Below are positions 39,422 through 49,341 of a stretch of 64,000 nucleotides of DNA, one piece after another. The stretch's first letter is position 1. Each line of letters opens with the position of its first letter. The notes under the pieces are model-generated. The model did not search any database. It saw only the letters and a list, made by a program, of their open reading frames with translations, and was not told where the DNA came from. The stretch covers positions 1-64,000 of the forward strand of contig CAJNDS010002358.1 in NCBI GenBank assembly GCA_905221605.1. Direction: 5' to 3'. The translations under genes were made by a program, and so were the position numbers. The DNA comes from Symbiodinium natans. Taxonomy: Eukaryota; Sar; Dinophyceae; Suessiales; Symbiodiniaceae.

Positions 39422-39598
39422 ATGGCTTCTCCTACTGCCGGCTCTGGAAACGGCGATGAAAAGATGCTGAGCTCTTCCCGCGAGCCCGCAACGCCGACTC
39501 AAGCCAAGACCCTGAGAAGGAGACACAGACACAACCGCAACCCGACGAAACCCCTACAAAAACCCGGCCCTCAGAAAGGCCGCACGGCGAGCCCCTGA
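39422..39598 (+). CDS. Possible first exon or small ORF
   Basis: ATG GCT TCT reads MASPTAGSGNGDEKMLSSSR then EPATPTQAKTLRRRHRHNRN and PTKPLQKPGPQKGRTASP. Polar, basic and disordered; no family. Confidence 0.33.
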   Translation: MASPTAGSGNGDEKMLSSSREPATPTQAKTLRRRHRHNRNPTKPLQKPGPQKGRTASP

Positions 39599-39616
39599 AG
39601 CCAAGAAGCCTTGGAG

Positions 39617-39699
39617 AGCCGCGGGCTTTCGACATTCGACTTCCCAGGTGCTGCAAGGCCGTTGCTTTTGAGACCTGCCCCCGAGTCGAGAAGAAAGCT
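39617..39699 (+). CDS. Candidate exon with canonical donor
   Basis: Frame reads SRGLSTFDFPGAARPLLLRP then APESRRK; right edge AAAGCT|GTGAGTACG is a consensus GT donor. Confidence 0.38.
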
Positions 39700-42600
39700 G
39701 TGAGTACGCACGGCCACGGCATGGAACAGACGTCACAACAGCACGTCTCGCGCGAGTGAGCGCAGATAGAGGTCACGAGCAAAGGCACCGCCCGCGTCCG
39801 GACGACTTGGAAAAGCTTTAGGCCTCAGGCTTTTCGGGCTTTTGGTGTTAGAGTTTAGAATTTGGGCTTGTTGCCGTTGGGCTGGTAATTTGTCGTCGCC
39901 TGACCGGTGCCCGGGGTCCAGAGTGCGCTGACGACACTGCGCACACTCCGGCGCCACCCTCAATTTTAGTTAAAAAATGCCGGGGATCTGCGCTGCCGGA
40001 TCTTCTTTCTTGCTGGTTCTCTTCTGGCGCACACGCGCGTGCTGCGGTGGCATTTCGCCAGCTTTCTGCGTTTCGCTGTGAATGGCCTGCTTTGCGACAA
40101 CAGCTTCCGGATGAGTACCTGGCTCCTGCTGAGAGTCATGGAAGGCAGCTGACACCTGCAGTGAGTTTTGCAGGAAACGCCTGAGCCTTCATCAAAAGCC
40201 AGCCAACTTCCCTCCAGCCGACCCACGCACGTGAATCACATTGTCTACAGGGCGTCAGGCTTTGCACACCACCTAGTGCAGCGTTGCTGCACAGAGGAGG
40301 GCTGGATTCTCACCCTGCGCAGCACACATGCATCACAGATTGCAGCCCAAGAAACGTGCAGCGGGGGGGGGAGGGGCTTGGGGACCCTGTGCGAAGCTGC
40401 GCCCTCGACTAGTAGGTAGGCGCTGCGCGTCGGTTACGGTCTTCCGGGCTTTCATAGAGTAGCAAGTAGGCTCGCACGTCTGAAGCCTTTGCCAGCTCAG
40501 GTCCTTGACCGACGCGCGCTTTTTTTTGACTGCTGGCTTCCTCTTCCGCCTGGCCTGTTGGAAACATGTTTTTGGTTACCAGGTCTGGCTTTCGGACTTT
40601 CGTTTCCCCTACGGAGGGGACGCCGCCGGCCGCGCCGCAAAACACGCGGGAAGTGTCAGGAATCGGCCGAGCAATAGCAGTTCCCCGGTTTTTGCGTTGA
40701 AGATGCTTTGAGCTTCGGGCACGAAGTGAGGAAAAATGGAAGGGTTTTGGGATAAAGGTGCTTGGGGCGTTGCGTGCGAAAACATGGTAAAGCACTTTTT
40801 TTCGGATGAAGGTGCTTGTGGCCTTGGGTGCGAGTTGAAAGAAGGTGCTTGCCTGGGTGTCCACGAACAAAGTAGCTCTTACGTGCCGCAGAGACCTTCT
40901 GTTGATTAAACCGCGCACGTACCTTTGCCAAAGCAGACAGGCACAAGTAGTTAGTTGAGCAGTAGCCCCGACACCCTTGTACGATATCTACACACTGTCC
41001 CACATAACCAGAAGCCAGGGCCAAACTGCCAGACAGGTACAAGGGAAGACAGTGCGGGAGTGGGAAGCTGAACAGAGCCTTAGACAGACTTAGAAGGGAA
41101 ACAGGGGTTTCCTGGTCAGGTTTGAGGTTTGCACAGGGGTTGCTGTCCTTAAACCCTAAACCCTAAACCCTAAACCCGTGCGTCTAAGCAAGCCTTCGCC
41201 TTTGTCGTCAGAGAACAGGACAGTCAACGTAGGTTGTGTGCAACTTTGGGGCGAATGCATTTCGTTGAGCTGCTGCTGCGACTTTTCAGCAGTCCGCGCA
41301 GGACCTGCGCGGCGGTACACATTGTGAGCTTCCTGTTTCGTTGACGTTTCAAGAAAAAACTTGCAGCATTCTGCCCTACGTGGCTTTTGTTGCTGCGCTA
41401 GCACCGGCCAGTCCGCATCAAGTACCTTCTTGCGGTTGCAGGCTGGTTCGTGGCTTGATTCAAGCGTGGGCTCCGGAAAACATGGCCAAGATAGGATGGG
41501 CAGCAGCAAAAAGCATGTGTTATTCCACAAACGGTGTGTCAAAATATGGGGTTCGAACGTGCAGTGTAAGCCGGAGTAGGTAAATGTTGCCGCGCGGCAC
41601 GCCGTCTGATGCGATTTTTCCGGAAGCCTGCTCGGCTCTTGGGCGAGAATCGCGCTCTCGACTAGGCGCGGGCGTACCCGGGCTAGCTTTCCTCGCAAGG
41701 ATTCTTCATTTTCTGTGCTTTGTTCGCGAAATGCGCAGGGGTCGTCACTTTTCGACGTCGGTGTTCGCCGAGTGCGAAACAGTCTTCGCTTTTGGCGTCT
41801 GGGCTCACATGGTCTCTCATGTTTGGGGTCTAGGTTGGCATCACATTCGACACCACCGGTTTCAAGTTTTTTGCCGCAGAAGCTTTTCAATCCCATTATG
41901 CACATATGGTTTGATGAACAAAGCCGGACTGTCGCCATCGCCACACCACAGCATGACAATCCTATAACTTCGTTAGAATCTTCAGACATTTTTACAGCCC
42001 TAGTAGGTGGAAGATGGCGTACAGTACACCCTTCACCCTCAAGATCACAGCAAGGAATGAGTTCAGCAACCAGCCCACGTTGCCTTCTGGCTGGCTGCGC
42101 ATCAAGTCGCGCACAACGGGTCGCTTAGATGCAGTCGGGCATGCGACTTCAGAAGCTACGGAGGAGCGTATTGCACGTTGCACAGGGTTTAGGTATGAGG
42201 CACTCTTGTTTTTAGGGGATTGCCGAGTGTTTCAGTCTGCACATCGTCACAACAGAGTCCTAAACCTTAGAAAGCTCACGCCCGGCGAGCAGCATTGCAG
42301 AGCCTCTCCTGGGGTGTGGTGGGATAGACAAGCTATCCAGGTCGAGGGGGCAAGAGCACCATCAAACTACGGCTGTTCTTTTTTTGTAATGTTTGGGATT
42401 TCCGGGGTGGGCACAAGCTTAGGGTTTAGGGCCCTTAGTGCTTTGTTCACGGATCTGGTTCCGCAAACAGGCCTCCATTCACTGGTGCAAGCTCAACAAG
42501 AATACCTCCTTTAGGATGCCCCGTAGAACCTTTGCCCTCCTTTCTTGTTTGGTGTGTTCGGCTCCTTTCTACAACCCTCCCTTCATTAAACTCAAAGCAT

Positions 42601-42700
42601 GTGTGGCCCCTTGTATTCTTAGGCAAGGGAAGCTGGTAGTGGTCCCAGTGGGTCTATCGAGCAAGGGCTTCAAGGGTCAAACAGAACCCTAAACCCTAAA
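39700..42700. other. GC-rich region with few telomere repeats, unassigned
   Basis: Several overlapping open frames on both strands (a 277-codon minus frame at 41156-41989, a 166-codon + frame at 42014). Degenerate repeats with AAGGTGCTTG occur at 40700-40870. The + frame at 42014 begins MAYSTPFTLKITARNEFSNQ and could be an exon ending near GGTTTAG|GTATGAG (42194), but I could not decide between frames. Confidence 0.35.
40690..40880. repeat. Degenerate direct repeats
   Basis: ATAAAGGTGCTTGGGGCGTT, ATGAAGGTGCTTGTGGCCTT and AGAAGGTGCTTGCC recur with spacings near 50-60 bp, each followed by a GTGCGA-type box. Confidence 0.6.
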
Positions 42701-42710
42701 CCATAAGCAG

Positions 42711-42803
42711 AGAGCTTACTTCCGAGGAGAAGTGTACTATTTCAACAAGATCACACAGAAGTCGCAGTTTGAAATGCCAAAGAAGGTGGAGGCCGGCAAA
42801 AGA
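42711..42803 (+). CDS. Candidate exon encoding part of a WW domain
   Basis: Acceptor ACCATAAGCAG, then RAYFRGEVYYFNKITQKSQF and EMPKKVEAGK. GEVYYFNKITQKSQFEMP fits the WW-domain core (G-x-x-Y-Y-x-N-x-x-T-x-x-S-x-W-E-x-P), with F instead of the second W. The first tryptophan would be in an earlier exon. Telomere repeats lie directly on both sides (42687 and 42808). WW domains bind proline-rich peptides, often in splicing or transcription proteins. Confidence 0.5.
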
Positions 42804-42807
42804 GTTT

Positions 42808-42858
42808 TGGGTTTAGGGTTTAGGGTTTAGGGTTTAGGGTTTAGGGTTTAGGGTTTAG
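42808..42858 (+). repeat. Interstitial telomere array, TTTAGGG
   Basis: Seven perfect units immediately after the WW-like exon. Confidence 0.95.
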
Positions 42859-43017
42859 GGGGGCTTGGGCGGGTTACGGTCTAGAGTCACATTGTACAGC
42901 ATCTGCTAGGCTGACCGGGGTTTAGGGTGAGAAAATTGCCCCCACTCGGTTCCGAGATGGAGGGATGTGCGACATGGCTTGGTTGGCAGGTGCCCCATGC
43001 TTAAGGACCCCAAATAA

Positions 43018-43100
43018 AGAAAAGTATATGTACCCCCCTTTTTACCCTTATAGGGAAGAACGTTATTTTATTTCTTGGGGGCTCTTAAGCAAACAGTAGG
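43018..43100. mobile_element. Family H element
   Basis: AAAGAAAAGTATATGTACCC to CTTGGGGGCTCTTAAGCAAA, same right end as 17690 and 29385. Confidence 0.48.
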
Positions 43101-43235
43101 AACCGCTACACCACCTTCTGCACACTTTTTCCGAAACTCCGGAGCCCCAAGGCCGTACCAGCGTTATTCGCTTATAACCCCCATAAAAGGTTCGCAGAAG
43201 CTACCGGAAGTTCTTATAAACTAGTCTCCCTACTC

Positions 43236-43372
43236 TGTGCTTATGTGGGTATTTTCCCAAAATATGCGTACCCCTTGTCTACCTCAAAACAGAATAGAAT
43301 CCCCTTAAAGGCACCCCCCCCCAAAAGGCACCCCCCAAAAGGGTACCCCTATTTTCGGAAACCCCATATAAG
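43236..43372. mobile_element. Family I element, copy 1
   Basis: GGGTACCCCTATTTTCGGAA at its right, with CCAAAATATGCGTACCCC and ATAGAATCCCCTTAAAGGC inside; shared with 46190-46290. Contains a duplicated AAAAGGCACCCCCC. Confidence 0.5.
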
Positions 43373-43682
43373 GTTGCTGCTATCCAAGCCCTCGTCTCCG
43401 CAAGAAGTCTCACAATCTGAAGGCTTGAAGCGTAGGGCTTCAGGGTATAGCCGGTTGTTAGTAGGCCTTAAAAATTGGAATACGGTGCGGGGGGGGGGGG
43501 GGGTATTATAGTATACTCGCAAAGGGACCACAAGGGAACCGAGCCCTATATTACTTGGTTTTTTGATTCTTTGATTCCTGGTTATAGAGTTGCGAGCGGA
43601 TCAGATCCAGGGTAGTGAAACGAAGATACTCTGCGGGAGCTGAGGGGAGATAAATAGGACTACTTGTTTCAGGGTACCCCAA

Positions 43683-43770
43683 AAAATGTCAAAGATAATA
43701 ATCCCTGTATTGCCCGTAGAAAGGGCAGAATACGTCCAATTTTAGGGGGGTTTCTTCAGCAAATTGTAGT
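43683..43770. mobile_element. Family H element
   Basis: AATGTCAAAGATAATAATCC left, GGGGTTTCTTCAGCAAATTG right. A further fragment TGAAGCAAATAGTAG ends at 43857. Confidence 0.45.
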
Positions 43771-43944
43771 ATTGGGTGAAAGAGGATCCTGGCAGAAAAA
43801 GGAAATGTGTTTGTTTTTTGTGGGGGGTGGGGGAGGCTTCTGAAGCAAATAGTAGTTTTTTGGGGGGGTGTAGTTTAGGGCCTTTTGTTGGGCCCTTGAG
43901 GGCTTAGGCGGTTTCGGGGGGCTTTGGGGGAGCGCTCCGGGGCC

Positions 43945-44106
43945 TGCAGGGTTTAGGGTATCAGGGTTTAGGGGATTAGGGTTTAGGGTGTAGGGTTTAG
44001 GGTTTAGGGTGTAGGGTTTAGGGGATTAGGGTTTAGGGGATTAGGGTTTAGGGTATTAGGGTTTAGGGTATTAGGGTTTAGGGTGTAGGGTTTAGGGTTT
44101 AGGCAA
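43945..44106 (+). repeat. Telomere-like array with GATTAGGG, TATTAGGG and TGTAGGG units
   Basis: TTTAGGG alternates with (G)GATTAGGG, TATTAGGG and TGTAGGG in repeated pairs, a higher-order pattern. Confidence 0.93.
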
Positions 44107-44149
44107 ACCCTAAAATCCTAAACCCTACATCCCGAGCGCTTGCCTGCAG

Positions 44150-44191
44150 GAGCCAACCCCAAAGAAGGTTGCGAAGCAGGCAAGGGCAAGG
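44150..44191 (+). CDS. Candidate 42-bp exon
   Basis: GCTTGCCTGCAG acceptor and GGCAAGG|GTGAGAG donor around 14 codons reading EPTPKKVAKQARAR. Joins in phase to the next island. Confidence 0.45.
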
Positions 44192-44244
44192 GTGAGAGAA
44201 GGGTGAGGGCAGTTTTGGGGCTTGGGGATTTGGAGTTTGAATAA

Positions 44245-44379
44245 GGTTTCGAATTTGTCCATGAACGGTTGTCCTACCTAAACCACAACCTGCACCTCGA
44301 CGGATTGAAGATTCTGCTCCAAAAAGAGGGTGGCTGCTTCAGCCAGTTACAGGACCATCAGTTCGCATCCTTGAGCTGA
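44245..44379 (+). CDS. Candidate terminal exon
   Basis: After GAATAAG the frame reads GFEFVHERLSYLNHNLHLDG, LKILLQKEGGCFSQLQDHQF and ASLS, then TGA. With the 42-bp island it would make a C-terminal sequence of about 58 residues across a 53-bp intron. No family recognised. Confidence 0.48.
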   Translation, partial: GFEFVHERLSYLNHNLHLDGLKILLQKEGGCFSQLQDHQFASLS

Positions 44380-44434
44380 ACATGTTTGCCCAGTCCAGCA
44401 ATGGAGCTCTTACGCCACGAGTGGAACCCTAAAC

Positions 44435-44480
44435 CCTGAACCCTGAACCCTAAACCCTAAACCCTAACCCTAAACCCTAA
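44435..44480 (-). repeat. Telomere array, CCCTAAA/CCCTGAA
   Basis: Six units. Confidence 0.9.
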
Positions 44481-44789
44481 GGGGATTTCGATCTGAGAGA
44501 CAGGGGCGACCGGCCAAGGCAGGACCGTACGTAGCACGTGCAGCTGCATCTTGCGGGCTTTCCTTCTGTACGGCGCTATGCGACCCTAAGCCCTAAGACC
44601 CTAAGACCCTAAAACCCTAAAACACCAAAAGCCTAAGACCCTAAAACCCTAAACCCTAACCCTAAACCCTTCACCCTAAAACCCTGAAACCCTAAATCCT
44701 AAACCCTAAAACCTCAAAAAAACCCACTTTGGGAAGGCCGAGGGCGCCCCGGCCAAGGGCACCGCGCCGGCACAGGGCCGGCATCTTGG

Positions 44790-44960
44790 GCTGGAGAGCA
44801 GTTTTGTTGTTTGGGGTTTTAGGGGTTTTAGGGGTTTTAGGTTTTAGGGTTTAGGGTTTTTAGGGTTTAGGGTTTGGGGTTTAGGGTTTGGGGTTAGGGT
44901 TTAGGGTTTGGGGTTTAGGGTTAGGGTTTGGGGTTTCGGGTTTGGGGTTTCAGGTTCAGG
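44790..44960 (+). repeat. TTTTAGGGG to TTTAGGG/TTTGGGG array
   Basis: Starts with GGGGTTTTA 9-mers and passes into TTTAGGG/TTTGGGG alternation. Islands at 44480-44580 and 44725-44790 have open + frames (for example HFGKAEGAPAKGTAPAQGRH) but are weak. Confidence 0.9.
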
Positions 44961-44994
44961 GCGCTTCCCAGAAGACCTTGGGAGTCCCCAAAGG

Positions 44995-45154
44995 GCCCAA
45001 TGCCCCTAAAACAAGGAAGAGACCTTACACCATAGGGATCCCAGCAGTCTTCTAGGGCTTTGGCATTCAGAGGCTCTAAGGGGTTTAGGGTTTAGGATTT
45101 CAGGGTTCCCTTGTACAATTTAAGGTATACTCCTTAGTCAGTCAAGGGGTATTC
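44995..45154. mobile_element. Family B element, copy with insertion
   Basis: Left CCCAATGCCCCTAAAACAAG and right CTTAGTCAGTCAAGGGGTAT match the 13346 copy, but it is 160 bp rather than 91; the interior has two TTTAGGG units (45080-45096). Confidence 0.55.
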
Positions 45155-45311
45155 GGCGGTGGCAGAGAGAGGGTGCCACCTCGAAGCCCTAGAATCCTCT
45201 CCTCCTCACCCTAAACCCTGAGAGCCGGAAAGCCGTACTTGAAGGATCAAAAGAATTCGTAAGTCGAGTTATGATGTCATGGGGGTTATCCTTCTTCCCT
45301 ACACCCTGAAG

Positions 45312-45412
45312 CCCTTCACCCACTCCTGGCAAAGCCGAGGAAGGCGGAGGATCTCCCCAATGGCTGGACGAAGATCCTTTTCGGAGAGCTGAGGGTTCTA
45401 GTGGAGCTGAAG
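45312..45412 (+). CDS. Candidate exon
   Basis: Acceptor CTTCTTCCCTACACCCTGAAG, then HPLLAKPRKAEDLPNGWTKI and LFGELRVLVELK. LPNGW recalls a WW-domain start, not enough to assign. Confidence 0.43.
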
Positions 45413-45939
45413 GGGGTTTCGGGCTTTAGGGCTTAGGGGGGCTCTTTCAGGTGCGGTTTCGGGTTTAAGGTTTAGGGTTTCGGGCTCGCAACCTGCGATT
45501 TTTTGCTGAACGGGGTCGGGTGGGACAGGGAGGGGGGATTCCCTAAACCCTGAACCCCGGTCGGTTCTAGTACTTCAGTTCCTGACGAGCCACTACCCCA
45601 AACCTTTGACGGACCGAGAAAGCTGTAAACGATTCAAGAGTCGTTTCAATTGGGGAGGCTCCTTTTTTAGTGTTTTCCTAGGACAAAACAACACTATCAG
45701 TAGGTTTTCCTAGGGAAAACCAAGCAAACCCAGAAAAAGGCCTAGAACCCCAAACCCCCAAAACGTCAACCCCAAAACCCTAAATCCTAAACCCCATAAA
45801 CCGCATGACAGGGAAAAATCATAAACCTCTAGACTCCAAACCCTAAATCTTTTCTGGGGGGAAAACTACCTGAAGATGTCCGAGAATCTGCAAATCTTGG
45901 GGACGTCGCGCTTCTAGACCCTCCTGTGCCAACAGGGTT

Positions 45940-46035
45940 GAGGGTTTAGGGTTTGGGGTTTAGGGTTGAGGGTTGTGGGTTGAGGCTTTAGGGGTTGAGG
46001 GCTGAGGCTTTCGGGGTTTAGGGGTTACGGATTGA
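45940..46035 (+). repeat. Degenerate TTTAGGG/TTGAGGG tract
   Basis: TTGAGGG, TTTAGGG and TTGTGGG units. The stretch 45415-45940 has no supportable gene. Confidence 0.8.
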
Positions 46036-46189
46036 GGGTTCAGGGGGGTTTGGAGCGCCCCCACCTCTCAGAAGTAGGCGTTGGCTTTGGGAAGCTGCCA
46101 TCTCCTGTCTTCCCAAGAGCAAAGAGTGGGTCTAAAGTGGGCATTTCCCGACACAGTAGGTAACAAAAAATAAGGTAAAAACACAAAGA

Positions 46190-46292
46190 GAAGAAAAAAA
46201 TGTACCCCTTTTATGCCCAAAATTGAATCGAATCCACTTAAAAGGACACCCACAAAGGTACCCCTCTTTTCGGAAACTCCCAAGTAACCCTT
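46190..46292. mobile_element. Family I element, copy 2
   Basis: ATGCCCAAAATTGAATCGAA and GTACCCCTCTTTTCGGAAAC shared with 43236-43372. Confidence 0.5.
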
Positions 46293-46310
46293 CCCAGAGA
46301 GCCCGTTTAT

Positions 46311-46393
46311 GCCCCTTCATTAAGGAATATACCCTTAGATTATACAGGGATCCTTGTTATGATTTAAGGTATATTCCTCAATTCAAGTGATAT
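46311..46393. mobile_element. Foldback element, family B, copy 2
   Basis: CATTAAGGAATATACCCTTA pairs with TAAGGTATATTCCTCAAT; centre ACAGGGATCCTTGTTATG almost identical to the 13346 copy. Confidence 0.75.
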
Positions 46394-46465
46394 CTTGCTC
46401 TTAGGGTCAAGCCCGTAGAAGCAGAAGAGCACCCAAAACTAGGCACCCAGTAGAACCCCACATGG

Positions 46466-46610
46466 TACTTGGAGGTTCATGGTACTTATTAACCAATTAT
46501 AACTGTACTTATAACCCACTTATGAGCCCCTTAAGTGCCCAAATGTGGTTATAAGTACAGTGACAAGTACAGCATGAACTGGTTAATAAGTACCATGGAA
46601 CCTCCAAGTA
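46466..46610. mobile_element. Foldback element, family A, copy 5 (best preserved)
   Basis: 145 bp; TACTTGGAGGTTCATGGTAC pairs with GTACCATGGAACCTCCAAGTA over long arms, then AACCAATTATAACTGTACTT / ACAGTGACAAGTACAG nearer the centre. Confidence 0.9.
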
Positions 46611-46689
46611 TACTACCATTGAGTCATCTTTCCTCTCAGGGTTTTGTGGGAATCTTTTGCATCTTCGCTTCTTGGGCTCAAATGGATCG

Positions 46690-46760
46690 TATTCAGAAAA
46701 CCCTAAACCCCAAACCCTAAACCCTAAACCCTAACCCTAAACCCTAAACCCTAAACCTTA
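46690..46760 (-). repeat. Interstitial telomere array, CCCTAAA
   Basis: Eight to nine units ending CTTAG, which serves as a possible acceptor for the next island. Confidence 0.92.
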
Positions 46761-46761
46761 G

Positions 46762-46873
46762 GACCATCCTAGGAAAGCAGAAAGCCCTTGAAAACTTTTG
46801 CCTCCAGAACCGTCCTTGGGCGCGAGACTCAGGCACATCTCCAAGCGGAATGGGTACCTCGGTCCAGCATTTA
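46762..46873 (+). CDS. Candidate exon
   Basis: After ACCTTAG the frame reads ILGKQKALENFCLQNRPWAR then DSGTSPSGMGTSVQHL; right edge CATTTAAG|GGTTTAGGG. Confidence 0.43.
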
Positions 46874-47219
46874 AGGGTTTAGGGTTTAGGGTTTGGGGTT
46901 TAGGGTTTAGGGTTTAGGGATGTGGGGACTCCAGCGCTTTCCTGCTTTCGGAGGTTTTGACAAAGACCTACGGCTTTCTTTGGCTTGGGGCTGAGGACGT
47001 TGTTTGTTTTGGGGAGGTTTTGAGCTACTCGTAGGGCTTGGGGTTGTGTTGCTTTGGGTTTTTGAGTTAGGCCCTAGTGTCTCGTGCTGTTCGGGCTCTA
47101 GGCCTTTGCAGGTTTAGGGGCCCAGGAGTTTTAAGCAACCACCATCCCTAACACCCAGAGCATGAAGATTCCAAAGTCGGGCGCGTCTGTTTTCTAACTC
47201 TTGTCAATATATGCAATAT

Positions 47220-47245
47220 ATGTATGCATATATATATATATATAG
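47220..47245. repeat. TA microsatellite
   Basis: Short ATATAT tract in an AT-rich non-coding stretch (47195-47300). Confidence 0.85.
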
Positions 47246-47421
47246 AGTTTTTTTATTCTTCTATTGATTTATCTATATGTTTTTGTATTGTATTATTCCT
47301 ATTGCTGTTGCTCGGCTAATGGGGGCGTTATGAAGCAAAGCTTGACCGCACCCGGGTGTGCGGGAGTTGCTGTTGGGGTTTAGTAGAGTTCAGGGTTGAG
47401 GGCTTCGGGTTTAGGGCTCAG

Positions 47422-47500
47422 GTGTCTGCACCGTCTGAGGAAAGTGTACTACTTTCACAAGGCCACGAACATCTCGCAGTACTACCGTCCGAAGGCATGA
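47422..47500 (+). pseudogene. WW-like fragment related to the 42711 island
   Basis: KVYYFHKATNISQYYRPK parallels GEVYYFNKITQKSQFEMPK, and the DNA matches (GAGGAAAGTGTACTACTTTC against GAGGAGAAGTGTACTATTTC). One base appears missing at GAGGAAAG; the frame before it reads VSAPSEE, the frame after it is WW-like. It follows TTTAGGGCTCAG. A competing open frame reads SVLLSQGHEHLAVLPSEG. Confidence 0.38.
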
Positions 47501-47689
47501 GGTTGCGCGGAGCGCGTATCTTTAATTCGGTGGGGCCTTGTTGACGTCAAGAGTCTTGGTCGAACACTCAGTTTCAATGCACTTGGAAAATAGTTCCTTG
47601 GGGGCTGAAGGCTTAGAGGTTTCAGGACCAGATTTTGTTGACATGGCTGGGCATCTTCATGTCATAAACGCCTGCATTCTTGCCTCGCA

Positions 47690-48010
47690 ACCTGCGCGTT
47701 TCGAAAGTGCCTGAGTGGGGGGGGCTGGCCGCGGTTGTTTACGGGGTCCCGCGCAGAACGACCCTAGACCCTGAAAGCCCAAAGCTCTCTAACCCTCAGC
47801 ACCAAAACCGCAAAACCACAACTCAAACTGAACTCTCCAGCAAACCCAAGCCTAAGCCCTGGGCCCCAACAATTTTTCAGCACGCCACTCTGGCACTTGC
47901 TTGTTTGCCTGGGGGGAGCGGGCTGCACCACGGGGCGGCACAAAAAGGCGTGGCCCCGTATGGGTTTGGGGGGTAGGGTTTAGGATTTAATCCTAAACCC
48001 TAAACCCTAA
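47690..48010. other. Unassigned island and short telomere runs
   Basis: A + frame reads LRVSKVPEWGGLAAVVYGVP then loses protein-like composition. CCCTAAA units at 47990-48020. Confidence 0.35.
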
Positions 48011-48197
48011 ACCCTAAACCATTCAACCCTAAGCAGTCTGCTTGCATTTCAGGGGTTTTTGGCCTTGGGGCTTCCGAGCGCTCGGGAGCATTCTGGGAGG
48101 TGGCGAGGGCTCCTTTTCAAGAAGTTTCGGGGCCATGTTTGGAAGGGTTTAGGGTTTAGGGAGTAGGGGTTAGGGGTTAGGGTTTAGGGTTTGGGTT

Positions 48198-48358
48198 GGA
48201 AATTGCACCGGTTTCCGCATCCTCGTGCTCCCTTCGCCGCCCTGAAGTGGTCCCAACACACACCGTTAAATGAAGAACTGAGACATACTCTGATGACGAC
48301 ACGGCCTTGCGAGGTTTCCCCCTCATGGCGTTTGATGAGATTCTGATTTGATTTTTTT
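48198..48358. other. Coding-like on either strand, unresolved
   Basis: Minus frame 48402-48184 reads MKNRQKYLHGWFGTLKKSNQ then NLIKRHEGETSQGRVVIRVC; + frame reads LHRFPHPRAPFAALKWSQHT. I cannot decide. Confidence 0.33.
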
Positions 48359-48360
48359 AG

Positions 48361-48439
48361 AGTGCCAAACCAGCCATGCAAGTACTTCTGGCGGTTTTTC
48401 ATTCCATTCCCCTGCGGGCCAGAAGTCGTTCAAGGGTCA
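48361..48439 (+). CDS. Candidate exon, frame unresolved
   Basis: Very strong acceptor TTCTGATTTGATTTTTTTAG and right edge AAGGGTCAG|GGTTTAGGG. All three frames are open; one reads VPNQPCKYFWRFFIPFPCGP. Confidence 0.35.
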
Positions 48440-48507
48440 GGGTTTAGGGTTTAGGGTTTAGGGTTTAGGGTTTAGGGTTTAGGGTTTAGGGTTTAGGGTT
48501 TAGGGTT
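48438..48507 (+). repeat. Interstitial telomere array, TTTAGGG
   Basis: Ten perfect units. Confidence 0.96.
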
Positions 48508-48602
48508 GCAGGACGGAAGCCCAAGGCTCGGTGAGTAAGTGGTTTTGCTCCAGCCCTTGGCAGCCCCAAAGCCCTAAACCCTAAACTCTACCCCCGAATC
48601 TA

Positions 48603-48743
48603 CCACTTGGAGGTTTCAGTCTACTTAGAACCTACTTATAGAAGGGGACCTAGGGGGCTTATACGTGCAGTTGTACATAACCTACTTAGGGGACTTCTAC
48701 GTGCAGTTGTACTTAGGGTTCTCAGTACCCTGAACCTGCAAGC
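48603..48743. mobile_element. Foldback element, family A, copy 6 (diverged)
   Basis: CACTTGGAGGTTTCAGTCTA left, AGTACCCTGAACCTGCAAGC right. The centre carries a duplicated ACGTGCAGTTGTAC. Confidence 0.6.
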
Positions 48744-48830
48744 AGAAGAGCGACCCGGAGAGGGAGAATGATCTCGGAGAGGCTCTGGGGTGATCTTATC
48801 AGGCTCATAAGCGACAGGGGTCCGTGGTGG

Positions 48831-48933
48831 GGGGGGGGGGGGGGGGGGGGTAGGCTTGTTATAGGGGTCTTAAGGGAAAAGGGTTGAGGGTTTCGGGTTT
48901 AGGATCCTGGGGGGGGGGGGGGGGGGGGGGGGG
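48831..48933. repeat. Two poly-G tracts
   Basis: About 20 and 23 G, separated by 60 bp; mark unstable sequence next to a family G element. Confidence 0.9.
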
Positions 48934-48942
48934 GATAGGTAC

Positions 48943-49058
48943 TTAGGGAACCTTAAAGAAGCTTAGGGAGCTTTAGCGAGTAGTGGGGGAGTATTCGGGA
49001 CCCTTGGGCTACATATTCCCCTTGAACCCCCCCCAATCCCTTAAGAACCCTATACAGA
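48943..49058. mobile_element. Family G element, copy 3
   Basis: GAAGCTTAGGGAGCTTTAGC, GTAGTGGGGGAGTATTCGGG, then CCCTTGGGCTACATATTCCC and CCCTTAAGAACCCTATA. Confidence 0.6.
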
Positions 49059-49341
49059 TCAGCCGGCAAGTGTCAGGATCCCCGATGTGCCCGGCTCTAT
49101 GTTAGGTACATGGGAGGCTGCTGGTTCGGAAGCAGGGGGTTCTTTAAGGGACTTCCCAAAAGGCAAGCACAAAGAGGACCAAGGGGAAGACAGACTTCGC
49201 GGCTCTTGCTACTTGCTTACCCCCCTCAGCTCTGTGTGATCAGCCGGGCCAAGGTATTTCAAGACCTGCATTCTCACTTCTGGCATGGTGGAGTCGCAGG
49301 CAAGCTCGCTCTTTCAGAGGGAAGGTTGTTTTTGAGGGTCT

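Noticed and set aside
41156-41989. 277-codon minus frame
   Set aside because: Its last residues are telomere-repeat translation, competing + frames are equally open, and no motif is recognisable; left as unassigned.
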